This document shows positions 8,137 to 17,872 of a DNA stretch of 64,000 bases, piece after piece. Position numbers and translations under genes: made by a program. The notes beneath the pieces were generated by a model that searched no databases, was not told where the DNA came from, and saw only the letters and a program-made list of their open reading frames with translations. This DNA comes from an uncultured Fodinibius sp. (GTDB lineage Bacteria > Bacteroidota > Rhodothermia > Balneolales > Balneolaceae), in NCBI GenBank assembly GCA_913057775.1, contig CAJXOG010000005.1, forward strand, positions 153,177 to 217,176, read 5' to 3'. How positions within the stretch are numbered: position 1 is the stretch's first letter; each line of letters starts with the position of its first letter.

Positions 8137-8475
8137 CTACTTATCCAGGATTTCCATCTTTTCGGCAAAGTAGGAGGTAAAATCACGCATATCTTCGGCC
8201 ATCCCTTCTTCTTCGGTGGCATTTTCCAGCGTATCAGCCATGGTTACCATCGTCTGATGAAAGAAGATTTTCATTTCATCTTTGGTCATTTCTTTTGTCC
8301 ACAAGTCCAGGCGCAGAGTATCCTGTTTTTTAGGATCCCACATTGATAGAAACATTGCTTTACAGTTGGCAATACCTTCGCCCTCTTTATCGGTAGCATT
8401 CCAGTCGATCTTTTCGGGCACATTATTATCATCAAGTTCTACGGTTATGCTAATTTCTTTCTTGTTGTCAGACAT
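8137..8475 (-). CDS. gldC: GldC-family protein
   Basis: A 112-residue cytosolic protein matching GldC of Bacteroidota over its full length. It has an N-terminal TVELDDNNVPEKIDW stretch, then LRLDLWTKEMTKDEMK, IFFHQTMVTMADTLE and a C-terminal TSYFAEKMEI. In Flavobacterium GldC is associated with gliding motility and type IX secretion components but has no known enzymatic role. It also occurs in non-gliding relatives. It stands alone here, convergent with the Memo gene, and no other gld genes are in the window. Confidence 0.85.
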   Translation of the reverse strand: MSDNKKEISITVELDDNNVPEKIDWNATDKEGEGIANCKAMFLSMWDPKKQDTLRLDLWTKEMTKDEMKIFFHQTMVTMADTLENATEEEGMAEDMRDFTSYFAEKMEILDK

Positions 8476-8723
8476 AATATTAATTCATTAAAATTTTGAC
8501 TTAAAATATTCAAAACTTCTCATTTTTTTAAAAAGTTCAACAACGAATTTGACCTCTTTTGTTCATCAATCACGCATATACTAGTGAAGCATTTGGGGTT
8601 ACAGAATTAAACATCATCAGGAAAATTTTCTATCAATGCTAAACACGACTTCTGTAATAAATTCTATTCCTCAAATCGATGTATCAATAGTTTTAAATAT
8701 TCTAAACTCAAAACACAACTATT

Positions 8724-9713
8724 ATGAAGTTATCCAAACATCTGGAGAAGCGTTTTTCAATACATAAATTACTAACAGCAGTCTTTCTTATCCCTTTTTT
8801 CTTCTTTGGATGTTCGCCCAGTGCACAGTTACTAAATGATATACCCGTTCATTCAGCAGAAATAGAAGTACTGGACCAAAACAATGAACCAATTGAAGGG
8901 GCGCAGGTTGAAGCCTCGAATGGACGCAAATCCACTACCAATTCGAATGGTGTGGCTACTATACGTTTTGGGAGTGTGGGCCTTTACACCGTAAGCGTAA
9001 TGGCTGATAATTATATGCCCTCAAACTTTACGCTTACCATGCCATCTGCCAATAATGAAACCTTTACCCGTCATTTATCGCAGCAGGTTAGTTACACGGG
9101 GATGAGCGGAATGACCTTTGGCTCGGCCAATATGTATCCCATGATATTCAACTACCTGTTCAGCAGCTTCGGTTATGGTCTTGAGTTGGACTCCTATGAA
9201 GAATCAGAGATGACAAAATGGAAAATTATAACTGAAGGTGGTGGTCTCATCATGAAAAAGGCTTTTCTAAAAGAGTTGGACAACGGCAAACAATGGTGGC
9301 AAGTCGCTCTCCTGGAAAATGAGTCCGAAGTCCCCCAATACATTGCCGAGATATTGTTTTCTGAAAATCGAAAATCTATACTTCGATACCGGGAACAGGT
9401 TGCAGATGGAGAAATACAAGAGAAGCCGGTTTCCGAAGGCTGGTACAGTCAACCGACACAACTCACGCAAGAATCGATTAAAGGCGCTCAGTAAAAAACC
9501 AATGTTTCTGTAGAAACACAAGCCGGAACTTTTGAGACAGACTTGCTGAACTTTGGAATCACCGGAGGAACATCACTTAAAATATGGCGTGCCGGTAAAG
9601 ATATTCCGGGCGGTGTTGTTAAATACGAAGCAGCAAGAGAGGGAGAAGTTTTGTACGGGAGTCAACTGATTTCGTACGGAAGTGATGCCGAATCACTGCT
9701 TAATAGCTTTTAA
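8724..9713 (+). pseudogene. Lipoprotein gene interrupted by an in-frame stop codon
   Basis: The first segment (8724-9494) encodes 256 residues: a lipoprotein signal peptide (FFFGC), then a carboxypeptidase-regulatory-like beta domain (about residues 40-105, IEVLDQNNEPIEGAQVEAS), then a domain of unknown type. A TAA at 9492-9494 ends it. The same frame stays open for 72 further codons to a TAA at 9711-9713. That tail (VSVETQAGTFETD..., then GGTSLKIWRAGKDIPGG and a YGSQLISYG strand) reads as genuine protein that completes the beta-rich C-terminal domain. I therefore read one ancestral gene of about 329 codons with a nonsense mutation, a sequencing error, or stop readthrough. The truncated product may still be made. 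Confidence 0.75.
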
Positions 9714-9726
9714 CTTAAAATAAAAA

Positions 9727-9756
9727 GGCCTCATCCATCGCAAGATGAATGAGGCC
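9727..9756. terminator. Bidirectional Rho-independent terminator
   Basis: GGCCTCATCCATC pairs with GATGAATGAGGCC around a short CAA-type loop. T/A-rich stretches lie on both sides, between the interrupted lipoprotein gene (+) and ahcY (-). Confidence 0.75.
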
Positions 9757-9783
9757 AAAATTACTTACAGACTAAACACTGCA

Positions 9784-11097
9784 TTAGTAGCGATAGTGAT
9801 CAGGCTTATACGGTCCCTCTTTGGGAACGTCAATATATTCAGCCTGCTCGTCAGAAAGCTCCTCAAGTTCAACCCCAATTTTCTTGAGGTGCAGACGCGC
9901 TACTTTCTCGTCCAGATCTTTTGGAAGTACGCTTACTTCCAAGTTAAAATCTTCCGGACGATTCCAAAGTGCAATCTGTGCCAGCGTCTGGTTGGTAAAG
10001 CTATTTGACATCACAAAAGAAGGATGTCCTGTTGCATTACCTAAGTTCATCAGACGACCTTCGGAAAGGAGAATAATCTCTTTCCCATTGTCATCAAGTT
10101 TAAAGAGATCAACCTGCGGCTTAATATTATCGCGCTCAGAGTTTTCTTTGAGCCAGGTCACATCAATCTCGTTATCAAAGTGACCGATATTACCAACAAT
10201 CGTCTTATCCTTCATATTCTTGAAGTGACGTGCTGTAATGATATCCTTATTACCGGTTGCGGTAACTACAATATCAGCTTCTTTAACGGCATCGTCCATC
10301 TTCATCACTTCGTACCCTTCCATTGCAGCTTGAAGTGCACAGATAGGATCAATTTCCGTAACAATTACACGAGCACCGGCTCCGCGCAACGAAGCGGCAG
10401 AACCTTTTCCTACATCTCCGTATCCGGCAACAACTGCAACCTTTCCGGCCAGCATAATATCGGTAGCACGTTTAACCGCATCCACACAAGACTCTCGGCA
10501 ACCGTACTTATTATCAAACTTCGATTTTGTTACCGAGTCGTTAACGTTGATTGCAGGAGCACCGAGGGTTCCGTTTTTCGCCATCTTGTAGAGACGATTT
10601 ACACCCGTGGTGGTCTCCTCAGAAATTCCGTTGATGCCGTCAAGCAGCTCGGGATAATCTTCATGCACCAGCTTGGTAAGATCTCCGCCGTCGTCCAAAA
10701 TCATATTGAGCGGCTCACCGTCTTCAAAGAACAGGGTTTGCTCGATGCACCACCAAAATTCTTCTTCGTTCATTCCCTTCCAGGCATAAACCGGAATACC
10801 TCGTTCTGCCATTGCAGCAGCGGCGTGATCCTGTGTTGAAAAAATATTGCAGGAAGACCACTGTACTTCAGCTCCCAACTCAACAAGTGTTTCCATTAAT
10901 ACTGCAGTTTGTACCGTCATATGCAGGCAGCCCGCAATGCGTGCGCCTTTCAACGGCTGTTCATCTGCATATTCTTCGCGGAGCGCCATTAAGCCGGGCA
11001 TCTCCGCCTCAGCTAAACGTATCTCTTTTCGGCCAAAATCAGCCAGTCCAATGTCCTTAACTTTGTAAGGAAGTTTCTCTTTTACCTTCTGTGCCAT
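9784..11097 (-). CDS. ahcY: Adenosylhomocysteinase
   Basis: A 437-residue S-adenosyl-L-homocysteine hydrolase that splits SAH to adenosine and homocysteine in the activated methyl cycle. Visible signatures are [17 protein letters not shown] near the N-terminus, the NAD-binding [15 protein letters not shown] loop, the [10 protein letters not shown] segment, and the C-terminal KPDHYRY that completes the NAD site of the neighbouring subunit. Length is normal for the bacterial/eukaryotic type. It is a single-gene unit with a hairpin terminator downstream and a TATTTTTAG-like element upstream. Confidence 0.98.
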   Translation of the reverse strand: MAQKVKEKLPYKVKDIGLADFGRKEIRLAEAEMPGLMALREEYADEQPLKGARIAGCLHMTVQTAVLMETLVELGAEVQWSSCNIFSTQDHAAAAMAERGIPVYAWKGMNEEEFWWCIEQTLFFEDGEPLNMILDDGGDLTKLVHEDYPELLDGINGISEETTTGVNRLYKMAKNGTLGAPAINVNDSVTKSKFDNKYGCRESCVDAVKRATDIMLAGKVAVVAGYGDVGKGSAASLRGAGARVIVTEIDPICALQAAMEGYEVMKMDDAVKEADIVVTATGNKDIITARHFKNMKDKTIVGNIGHFDNEIDVTWLKENSERDNIKPQVDLFKLDDNGKEIILLSEGRLMNLGNATGHPSFVMSNSFTNQTLAQIALWNRPEDFNLEVSVLPKDLDEKVARLHLKKIGVELEELSDEQAEYIDVPKEGPYKPDHYRY

Positions 11098-11133
11098 GAA
11101 TTTTATTGCTTAATTTCCGTTTTGTGAAAGTTT

Positions 11134-11142
11134 CTAAAAATA
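11134..11142 (-). promoter_or_regulatory. Putative -7 element upstream of ahcY
   Basis: On the minus strand it reads TATTTTTAG, preceded by TCTTG, about 37 bases before the ahcY start. Very similar TAnTTTTAG strings occur upstream of the L-2-hydroxyglutarate oxidase gene (16553-16560) and recN (23615-23623, minus strand). Weak evidence. Confidence 0.25.
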
Positions 11143-11205
11143 CAAGATTTACCGATGTTACTCAACAACGGCAAATAAAAATACATTCCTTCATAATATC
11201 ACTTT

Positions 11206-11754
11206 TTATTTATGCTGGTCGATGATCTTTTTTAGCTTCTTGTAATCTCCCTGTGGTCCGGATGTTCCCATCGATTTTTCTATAAAATTTCCTTCAGCAT
11301 CTACGTAAACCTTGTATGGAATACCCTGCACGCCCAACTTTCGATGCAGGTTATTAGAGTCCATGAGATATTCAAATGTATAATCATTCTTTTGCGCGAA
11401 AGCTTCAGCATCTTCTTTTGTATCCGTAAATCCAGGGGTAACTGCAAGCACTACAAAACTGTCAGAATATTCTTCCTGAACTTTCTGCATAGTTGGAAAA
11501 CTTGCCAGACAGGGTTTGCACCAGGTTTCCCAAAAATCAATTAGTACCACCTTGCCTTTAAATTCAGATAATGCAACCTCATTTCCATCCAAATCAGTGA
11601 ATGTCGCTTGCTCTATATACCCGGCATCGGTTGAGGGAGCAGATGATTGTTGCTCAGTTTGTTGTTCTTGCTGAGGTTTATCCGATGAGCTGCATCCCAA
11701 GAGCATCCCAAATAATACCAAGGCGACTATATAATATCTGTTGCTGATCATCAT
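11206..11754 (-). CDS. TlpA/ResA-like thioredoxin-fold lipoprotein
   Basis: A 182-residue protein with lipobox LLGC (Cys21), a Gln/Ser-rich linker (about 22-42) and an AhpC-TSA/TlpA thioredoxin domain. The active site is WCKPC (Cys79/Cys82), followed by a cis-proline-type segment in QGIPYKVYVD. It is probably anchored at the periplasmic face and acts as a thiol-disulfide reductant, as ResA/TlpA proteins do for cytochrome c maturation or repair of oxidised proteins. The partner cannot be inferred because there are no cytochrome genes nearby. It begins MMISN, and the second Met is an equal start choice. Confidence 0.88.
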   Translation of the reverse strand: MMISNRYYIVALVLFGMLLGCSSSDKPQQEQQTEQQSSAPSTDAGYIEQATFTDLDGNEVALSEFKGKVVLIDFWETWCKPCLASFPTMQKVQEEYSDSFVVLAVTPGFTDTKEDAEAFAQKNDYTFEYLMDSNNLHRKLGVQGIPYKVYVDAEGNFIEKSMGTSGPQGDYKKLKKIIDQHK

Positions 11755-12100
11755 ATTTCTAAAAGATTAATGGGTTAAAAAAACTATTTGAAATCCTATT
11801 CCTCATATATTGATTGTAACGAACGCAATATAAAATAAATTCCTGGCAATTAGTTCCCCAATAATCTATCACAGCATAACTGTTTTTCACATACTCAAAC
11901 CAACGGTTCATCACAAAATACTTCAGCCTAAGTTCAGTTTGGAATAAATTAATTGCTCAATCAATCATCTCCAACACTGTTAACTTTTAGTAGAATAAAG
12001 TAATTAGTGCTTGCTTATTAAGTTATCATTTCGAATAATGAGGTTTATTCACAATCCCTTGTATTATAAACTCACTCCTTAATCATTAACTCTATCTATC
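11755..12100. other. Intergenic region upstream of susC
   Basis: 346 bases of AT-rich sequence between the divergent TlpA-like gene (-) and susC (+). I see no open reading frame, RNA gene or strong inverted repeat. It must contain both promoters, but no clear TAnnTTTG match stands out on the susC side. Confidence 0.5.
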
Positions 12101-15049
12101 ATGATTAAAAAAGTTACCAAGTACCTTCTGGTAATTGTGTTCCTGCTTCTCTCAAAAAGTGCAGTGGCGCAATTTACTGTTGAAGGAACCGTAATCGATG
12201 CTCAAAATGGACAAGCCCTTGTTGGCGTAAATATATACGACCCGGGCTCCGAACGAGGAACAACAACAAATACGGATGGCGAATTTACTCTGGAGATACC
12301 AGAACAATCAGCAACTCTTCGCATTACGTATGTCGGATATAATCAAAAAAATGTTGAGGTTAGTGCCAATGACAACGATATAACTATTGAGCTACAAAAA
12401 AGTGTAGCAAACTTAGATGAAGTTGTCGTAACTGGTCTTGCGTCATCAGTTCAGCGTTCAAACCTTGCTAATGCCGTTTCAACGGTTGACTCTGAGGAGC
12501 TAACGGGTACGGTAGCATCACCCACCGTCGATAATGCCCTGTCGGGTAAAATTGCTGGTGTTAATATCCGAAGCAATTCTGGTGCACCCGGTGGTGGTTT
12601 TAATGTACAGTTACGAGGGGTTAGTACCTTAGGTACCGGATCATCGCAACCATTGTACATTATCGATGGAGTATATGTCAATAATTCGACCATCAGTAAT
12701 GGGCGATTTCGAGCAACCGGCGCTACGAGTGCCGGCGAAGATAACGGCGGCAACCGTCTGGCGGATTTAAATCCCGATGACATCGAAAGTATTGAGGTTC
12801 TTAAAGGGCCATCAGCCGCTGCCATTTACGGGCAACGAGCCAATGCGGGGGTAGTAATCATTACCACCAAACGAGGTAGTGCAGGATCCACGGAGGTCAC
12901 CGTTGAACAAAATACTGGATTTTCAAGTGCTCTGAATCTCTTGGGCGTTGCCTCATGGAGTGAAAGTAAAATTCAAAATCGTTATTCTGATCCTGCAGTA
13001 GCCGCCACAGAGGTTCAGAAATACCAGCAAGCTGTAGCAAACGGCAATATCCATGACTATGAAGAAGAATTATATGGGAATAAGGGGTTGCTATCTGAAA
13101 CGAACATAAGTGTTTCAGGCGGTGATTCTGAAACTCAATTCTATATCTCAGGTGGATACCACGCTGAGGAAGGTATTATTGAGGGAACCAAATTTAACAG
13201 AGGTACTATTCGTGCGAATCTCGATCACAGTTTGTCGGATGCAATTCAAATATCATCGAGTTCAAATTTCGTGAAAACAGATAACAACCGAGGCTTCACC
13301 GGCAACCAAAATGGTACCGGAGGTTCACTGGGATATGCATTGTCCTACACACCAACCTATGCTCAGCTATTTCCTAACGAGGATGGAGAGTATCCTTCGA
13401 ACCCTTACTTTGCTGACAACCCGCTTTCGGTACGAGACAATGCAGAAAATGTCGAGGATATCACCCGCTTTATACAATCGATTGATGTTAATGCCGACCT
13501 GTATCGCGGAGGGGGATCTGCCCTGTCATTAAACTTATCAGGTGGATTTGACTATCTGAATTACAATAGTAAGATATACTTTCCCACCTTTATGCAGAGC
13601 CAACAGGCAGCAGCTAATCCCGGTGATGTTATTCGCACAAAAGAGGATAACCTGAATACCAACCTGCAGGCTGTACTGGTTTATAACCAAGACCTTGAAA
13701 ACGTTAGTCTGAATACCCAGGTTGGCTTTTCTAGATATGACCAAACCCAAGGTCGCCAACAACTCCGCGGGCGTGGTCTCGTAACGGGACAAGACAATAT
13801 CAATCAAGCGCAAGTCCAATCAGTGGTCACTCAAGCTGAGCAAGAAGTGACAGAAATTGGCTGGTTCGGACAGCAAGAAGTAAACTGGGACGATAAGTTG
13901 ATTGGTACTGTTGGACTTCGAATGGACCGCTCGTCACTAAACTTTGAACAAGACGAGTATTACTTTTTCCCAAAAGCTTCGTTGGCAGCTAACCTGACCA
14001 ACTTTGACTTTTTCAACATGGACAAAGTCAATCAACTTAAGCTTCGAGTTGCTTATGGCGAAACAGGTGGAGTCCCCAATTTCGGTGACACCTTTCGGTC
14101 ATTAAACGGTTCAAATATTGGAAGTAACTTAGGTTTGACGGTTTCTACACGTGAAATCGATCCCAACCTGAGACCGGAAAGTGCCCAAGAGATTGAATTT
14201 GGTGCTGATATTGGAGTTCTGGAAAACCGTGTAACGCTTTCTGCAACCTATTATGACAAAACGGTTGAAGATCTTATTCTTGATCTTCCCACAGCAACAT
14301 CTACCGGTGTAACAGCGATTGCCACGAATGCGGCAACACTTAAAAACAATGGTATTGAGCTTGGGCTTAATGCAACACCAGTCCAATCCTCCAATTTCTC
14401 TTGGAATACTAATATTCTGTTCTGGAAAAATGACTCGGAAATTACCAACCTGGAAATTCCATCATTTGTAACAGGCGGATTTGGTGTGACACTGGGTAAT
14501 TATCTTATCCAAGAAGGATTTTCACCGACAGCTATTGTTGGTATCCCGGCCACCCCTAATGAAGAAGCGCTATACACGGAATACGGAAACGCACAACCCG
14601 ACTTTCAAATGTCTTTTGGCAATACCATTTCCTTCCTCAAGGGCTTCAAGTTTAACTTTCTTTTCCACTGGAGTGAAGGCAACTACAATGTTAATCTCCT
14701 AAACTTCTTGACAGACGGCGGCGGAACATCTCCCGATTATAATCAAAATCCGGATCGTCTCTCTCAGCTTCCGCCCGAAGCCTATGTCCAGGAAGCCAGC
14801 TATGTTAAACTTAGAGAAATTGGCTTGCACTACTCAGTACCTCCCAGCTTTATCCAAAGTACATTTGGATCTGCTGTACGAGGCATTCGGTTAGGTGCAT
14901 CCGCCAGCAACGTATGGATGTGGACGCCCTACAACGGTTATGATCCTGAAGTATCAACCTTTGGTACGCAGTCGATCAACCAGTCCGTTTCTGTAGCTCC
15001 TTATCCTACATCCCGAAAGGTAATGTTTAACATCAAGCTTGATCTTTAA
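12101..15049 (+). CDS. susC: SusC/RagA-family TonB-linked outer membrane protein
   Basis: A 982-residue outer-membrane transporter. It has a signal peptide (to about residue 23, ...SAVAQ), a carboxypeptidase-D-regulatory-like domain (about 25-105, VEGTVIDAQNGQALVGVNIYDP), and a TonB box/plug region (LDEVVVTG, then LRGVSTLG and LYIIDGVYV). A large beta-barrel domain follows to the C-terminus. With the downstream SusD it forms a lidded importer for glycans, peptides or other oligomers, powered by TonB. No glycoside hydrolase, protease or sensor gene is adjacent, so the substrate is unknown. SusC and SusD genes overlap or nearly abut, as in other such pairs. Confidence 0.96.
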   Translation: MIKKVTKYLLVIVFLLLSKSAVAQFTVEGTVIDAQNGQALVGVNIYDPGSERGTTTNTDGEFTLEIPEQSATLRITYVGYNQKNVEVSANDNDITIELQKSVANLDEVVVTGLASSVQRSNLANAVSTVDSEELTGTVASPTVDNALSGKIAGVNIRSNSGAPGGGFNVQLRGVSTLGTGSSQPLYIIDGVYVNNSTISNGRFRATGATSAGEDNGGNRLADLNPDDIESIEVLKGPSAAAIYGQRANAGVVIITTKRGSAGSTEVTVEQNTGFSSALNLLGVASWSESKIQNRYSDPAVAATEVQKYQQAVANGNIHDYEEELYGNKGLLSETNISVSGGDSETQFYISGGYHAEEGIIEGTKFNRGTIRANLDHSLSDAIQISSSSNFVKTDNNRGFTGNQNGTGGSLGYALSYTPTYAQLFPNEDGEYPSNPYFADNPLSVRDNAENVEDITRFIQSIDVNADLYRGGGSALSLNLSGGFDYLNYNSKIYFPTFMQSQQAAANPGDVIRTKEDNLNTNLQAVLVYNQDLENVSLNTQVGFSRYDQTQGRQQLRGRGLVTGQDNINQAQVQSVVTQAEQEVTEIGWFGQQEVNWDDKLIGTVGLRMDRSSLNFEQDEYYFFPKASLAANLTNFDFFNMDKVNQLKLRVAYGETGGVPNFGDTFRSLNGSNIGSNLGLTVSTREIDPNLRPESAQEIEFGADIGVLENRVTLSATYYDKTVEDLILDLPTATSTGVTAIATNAATLKNNGIELGLNATPVQSSNFSWNTNILFWKNDSEITNLEIPSFVTGGFGVTLGNYLIQEGFSPTAIVGIPATPNEEALYTEYGNAQPDFQMSFGNTISFLKGFKFNFLFHWSEGNYNVNLLNFLTDGGGTSPDYNQNPDRLSQLPPEAYVQEASYVKLREIGLHYSVPPSFIQSTFGSAVRGIRLGASASNVWMWTPYNGYDPEVSTFGTQSINQSVSVAPYPTSRKVMFNIKLDL

Positions 15050-15074
15050 TCAAAAAGAAATTTTCCAGACTATT

Positions 15075-16469
15075 ATGAAAACATCCAAATTAACTAGTGT
15101 TTTACTTATTGTACTGATGCTGGGATTTCTGGGATGCGATTTAGTTGATCCAAATCGTATCAACGACCCAAATAATCCCTCAGTTAGCGAAGTATTAAAT
15201 AATGCGAATCAGGACCAGCTCCAGAATATCCTTTCTGGCTTAGAGGTGCGCCATCGAAGTAGCGCAGCCGGGGCCATGGACTTTATTGGAAGCCTGGGAC
15301 GAGAAGTTTATCCAATGTATGCCTCCGATCCACGCTTTATGGGGCAGTGGTTGGGTTTATCAGAAGGTGCCGACGCTGAAACAGACCCTAGCTTTTATTC
15401 TAATGCTCAAGTATGGACTGTTCCCTATCTGGCAGTAAAGCAAGCGAATGTACTGATTCAATCGGTCAATAATACCGACCAAATCAGCGAACAGCAGAAG
15501 AATGGATACCTTGGTGTAGCAAAAACATTCAAGGCGTTCCAGTATTTGATTCCATTGGTTACACAATCAGAATCAAACGGCATACGCATTGATGTTGATG
15601 ACCCTCTTAATCCCGGGCCATTTGAGTCCTATGACGAAGCTCTGACTCAAATCCGTGATCTCTTGGATGAAGCACAGACAAACCTACAAAATGCAGGAAC
15701 GGGCTTTAACTTCGAGCTCACCTCGGGACTGTCTGAATTCAATACTCCTTCAACATTTATCAATCTGAATCGGGCAATTGATGCACGAGCAGCTATCTAT
15801 GATGAAGATTGGGGGGGGGCTATTCAATCCCTACAAGATGCTCAGCCCTTCTTTGAACTGGCACAGGGTGAGGGCGTCATGAATAAGGGAGCCGAGTTTG
15901 TTTATACCGGTCCCCCAGACGCATTTAATCCCTACTTCTATCCCGAAAATGCTGAAACAAATCAGATCGTGATGGTTCACCCATCAATGATCGACGATGC
16001 AGAAGCGGGGGATGAACGGGTGGACAATAAATTCTTCCAACGAAACACTCCCGTAACTGTTGGAGGAAAGTCGGCCATTTACCAAGACGATCGGTTTGAA
16101 GCAAACACCGATCCCTTCCCTTGGCTGCGAAATGAGGAGCTTATTCTTATCTGGGCCGAAGCACATGCTCAGCGTAATAATGATCCTTCTGATCTCGTAG
16201 AAGCTGTCGATGCCATTAATTTTGTGCGCAACACCTGGGGGCTGCCTGACTTTGCCAGCACCAATCAAAGCGATATCATCGACCAAGTACTATTTGAACG
16301 ACGGTACTCGCTTTGGGGTGAATTTGGTCACCGTTGGATTGATGCCAAACGTTATGACTTTAACGACAGTCAATACCCCGCACTTTCAATTCCCGCCGAC
16401 GGAGGTGTGATCTATGGATACATAGCACGACCTCTCAGCGAAATTAACTGGGAAGAATTTAACAACTAA
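15075..16469 (+). CDS. susD: SusD/RagB-family nutrient-binding lipoprotein
   Basis: 464 residues from the ATG at 15075 (MKTSKLTSVLL...). The in-frame upstream codon at 15039 overlaps susC and would bury the signal peptide, so it is rejected. The lipobox is FLGC (Cys20). The mature protein has the SusD layout: an N-terminal DPNRINDPNNPSVSEV stretch, a TPR-like helical core with an IWAEAHAQRNN segment, and a C-terminal LFERRYSLWGEFGHRWIDAK motif characteristic of RagB/SusD. It caps the SusC barrel at the cell surface and binds substrate. A strong terminator follows, so susC-susD is a two-gene unit. Confidence 0.95.
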   Translation: MKTSKLTSVLLIVLMLGFLGCDLVDPNRINDPNNPSVSEVLNNANQDQLQNILSGLEVRHRSSAAGAMDFIGSLGREVYPMYASDPRFMGQWLGLSEGADAETDPSFYSNAQVWTVPYLAVKQANVLIQSVNNTDQISEQQKNGYLGVAKTFKAFQYLIPLVTQSESNGIRIDVDDPLNPGPFESYDEALTQIRDLLDEAQTNLQNAGTGFNFELTSGLSEFNTPSTFINLNRAIDARAAIYDEDWGGAIQSLQDAQPFFELAQGEGVMNKGAEFVYTGPPDAFNPYFYPENAETNQIVMVHPSMIDDAEAGDERVDNKFFQRNTPVTVGGKSAIYQDDRFEANTDPFPWLRNEELILIWAEAHAQRNNDPSDLVEAVDAINFVRNTWGLPDFASTNQSDIIDQVLFERRYSLWGEFGHRWIDAKRYDFNDSQYPALSIPADGGVIYGYIARPLSEINWEEFNN

Positions 16470-16494
16470 TATTAAAATCCTTAATTGTCTTCCA

Positions 16495-16530
16495 GGCCAT
16501 TCCGAATTCTTTCGGAATGGCCTTTTTTAT
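16495..16530 (+). terminator. Rho-independent terminator after susD
   Basis: GGCCATTCCG pairs perfectly with CGGAATGGCC around a short AATTCTTT-type loop and is followed by a run of seven T. It ends the susC-susD transcript. Confidence 0.9.
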
Positions 16531-16552
16531 TTATCCCTACCCTTCGTTTTTG

Positions 16553-16560
16553 TATTTTAG
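16553..16560 (+). promoter_or_regulatory. Putative -7 element upstream of lhgO
   Basis: TATTTTAG preceded by TTTTTG, 34 bases before the start codon. It resembles strings upstream of ahcY and recN. Weak, pattern-only evidence. Confidence 0.25.
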
Positions 16561-16594
16561 GCGACTAATTTTAGGGATGAACAAACTTTAGCTC

Positions 16595-17800
16595 ATGGCA
16601 ACATACGATTTTATCATAGTAGGAGCCGGTATCGTCGGGCTTTCAACAGCTTATAAAATTTCCGAATCCTATCCCGATTTAGATATCCTTGTACTGGAAA
16701 AAGAAGAAGACGTTGCTGCTCACCAGACCGGAAATAACTCCGGAGTTATCCATTCGGGTATCTACTACAAACCCAACAGCTATCGTGCCAAAAATTGCGT
16801 TGACGGTCGCCACCAGCTCGTTGATTTTTGTGAGCAATATGATGTTGATTATGAAATCTGTGGCAAAGTCATCGTCGCCACCGACGAAGATGATATTCCC
16901 CGATTGGACAACATTTTTGAAACGGGACAAATCAATGAAATTGAAGGTATTCAAAAAATTGATCAGCAGGAAGTTACCGAAATAGAACCTTATGTAACCA
17001 ATAGTGTAAAAGGCATTCACGTGCCCTGTTCGGGTATTGTAGACTATGTAAGTGTTTGTCAAAAACTGCGAACGCTCATTGAACAAAACGGCAATAGTGT
17101 TGCATGCGGACAGGAAGTTAACAAGATCGATCAGAACAAAAGTGGACTAACCGTAAATACAACGACCGATACTTTCCATGGGAAATATCTGATTAACTGT
17201 GCCGGTCTGTACAGTGATCACGTTGCTGAATCAGCAGGCGTGCAACCGGATATCCAAATCGTGCCCTTTCGGGGGGAGTACTACGAGCTGAAGCCCGAGG
17301 TTAAGCATTTTGTGAACGGATTGATCTATCCCATGCCCAACCCGGCGTTCCCGTTTCTGGGCGTCCATTTCACCAAGATGGTCCGTGGTGCAGTTGAATG
17401 TGGACCCAACGCCGTTTTTGCATTCAAGCGCGAAGGCTACGATAAATTGTCTTTTAATCTGGAGGAAACCATCGAAACCCTCAACTTTCCAGGATTCTAT
17501 AATCTGGCCACAAAGTACTGGAAAATGGGATTGGATGAGTGGTACCGATCGTTTTCAAAAAGAGCTTTTGTAAAAGATCTTCAAAAACTAATTCCATCTA
17601 TTCGTACCGAACATCTCAAACCCTCTCCCTCGGGCGTACGAGCAATGGCCCTAAAGCCCAACGGTGAAATTCTGGATGATTTTCAGTTTGAGGTTACCGA
17701 TCGCGAAATCCATGTCCTCAATGCCCCGAGTCCCGCTGCAACAGCCGGCCTTGCCATCGGCGATGAGATTCTGAAACGCGCCGAAAATACCTTTATGTAA
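16595..17800 (+). CDS. lhgO: L-2-hydroxyglutarate oxidase/dehydrogenase
   Basis: A 401-residue FAD-dependent oxidoreductase of the DAO family. The N-terminal dinucleotide-binding motif is IVGAGIVGLSTAY. The HQTGNNSGVIHSGIYYKP segment and the central VPFRGEYYEL stretch are strongly characteristic of LhgO. It oxidises L-2-hydroxyglutarate to 2-oxoglutarate, passing electrons to the quinone pool. The next gene, 72 bases downstream on the same strand, is a large FAD/Fe-S 2-hydroxyacid dehydrogenase. The pair plausibly handles both enantiomers of 2-hydroxyglutarate. Confidence 0.93.
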   Translation: MATYDFIIVGAGIVGLSTAYKISESYPDLDILVLEKEEDVAAHQTGNNSGVIHSGIYYKPNSYRAKNCVDGRHQLVDFCEQYDVDYEICGKVIVATDEDDIPRLDNIFETGQINEIEGIQKIDQQEVTEIEPYVTNSVKGIHVPCSGIVDYVSVCQKLRTLIEQNGNSVACGQEVNKIDQNKSGLTVNTTTDTFHGKYLINCAGLYSDHVAESAGVQPDIQIVPFRGEYYELKPEVKHFVNGLIYPMPNPAFPFLGVHFTKMVRGAVECGPNAVFAFKREGYDKLSFNLEETIETLNFPGFYNLATKYWKMGLDEWYRSFSKRAFVKDLQKLIPSIRTEHLKPSPSGVRAMALKPNGEILDDFQFEVTDREIHVLNAPSPAATAGLAIGDEILKRAENTFM

Positions 17801-17872
17801 CCATCAAAGTATTCCGGATACTTGGAGCTATTTTTTTGCAAAGGCATCTAAATATTGGTATATCTTTCTCCT

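Noticed and set aside
10180..10839. 219-codon open frame on the plus strand
   Set aside because: It is entirely antisense to the well-conserved ahcY gene, with no independent protein-like features.
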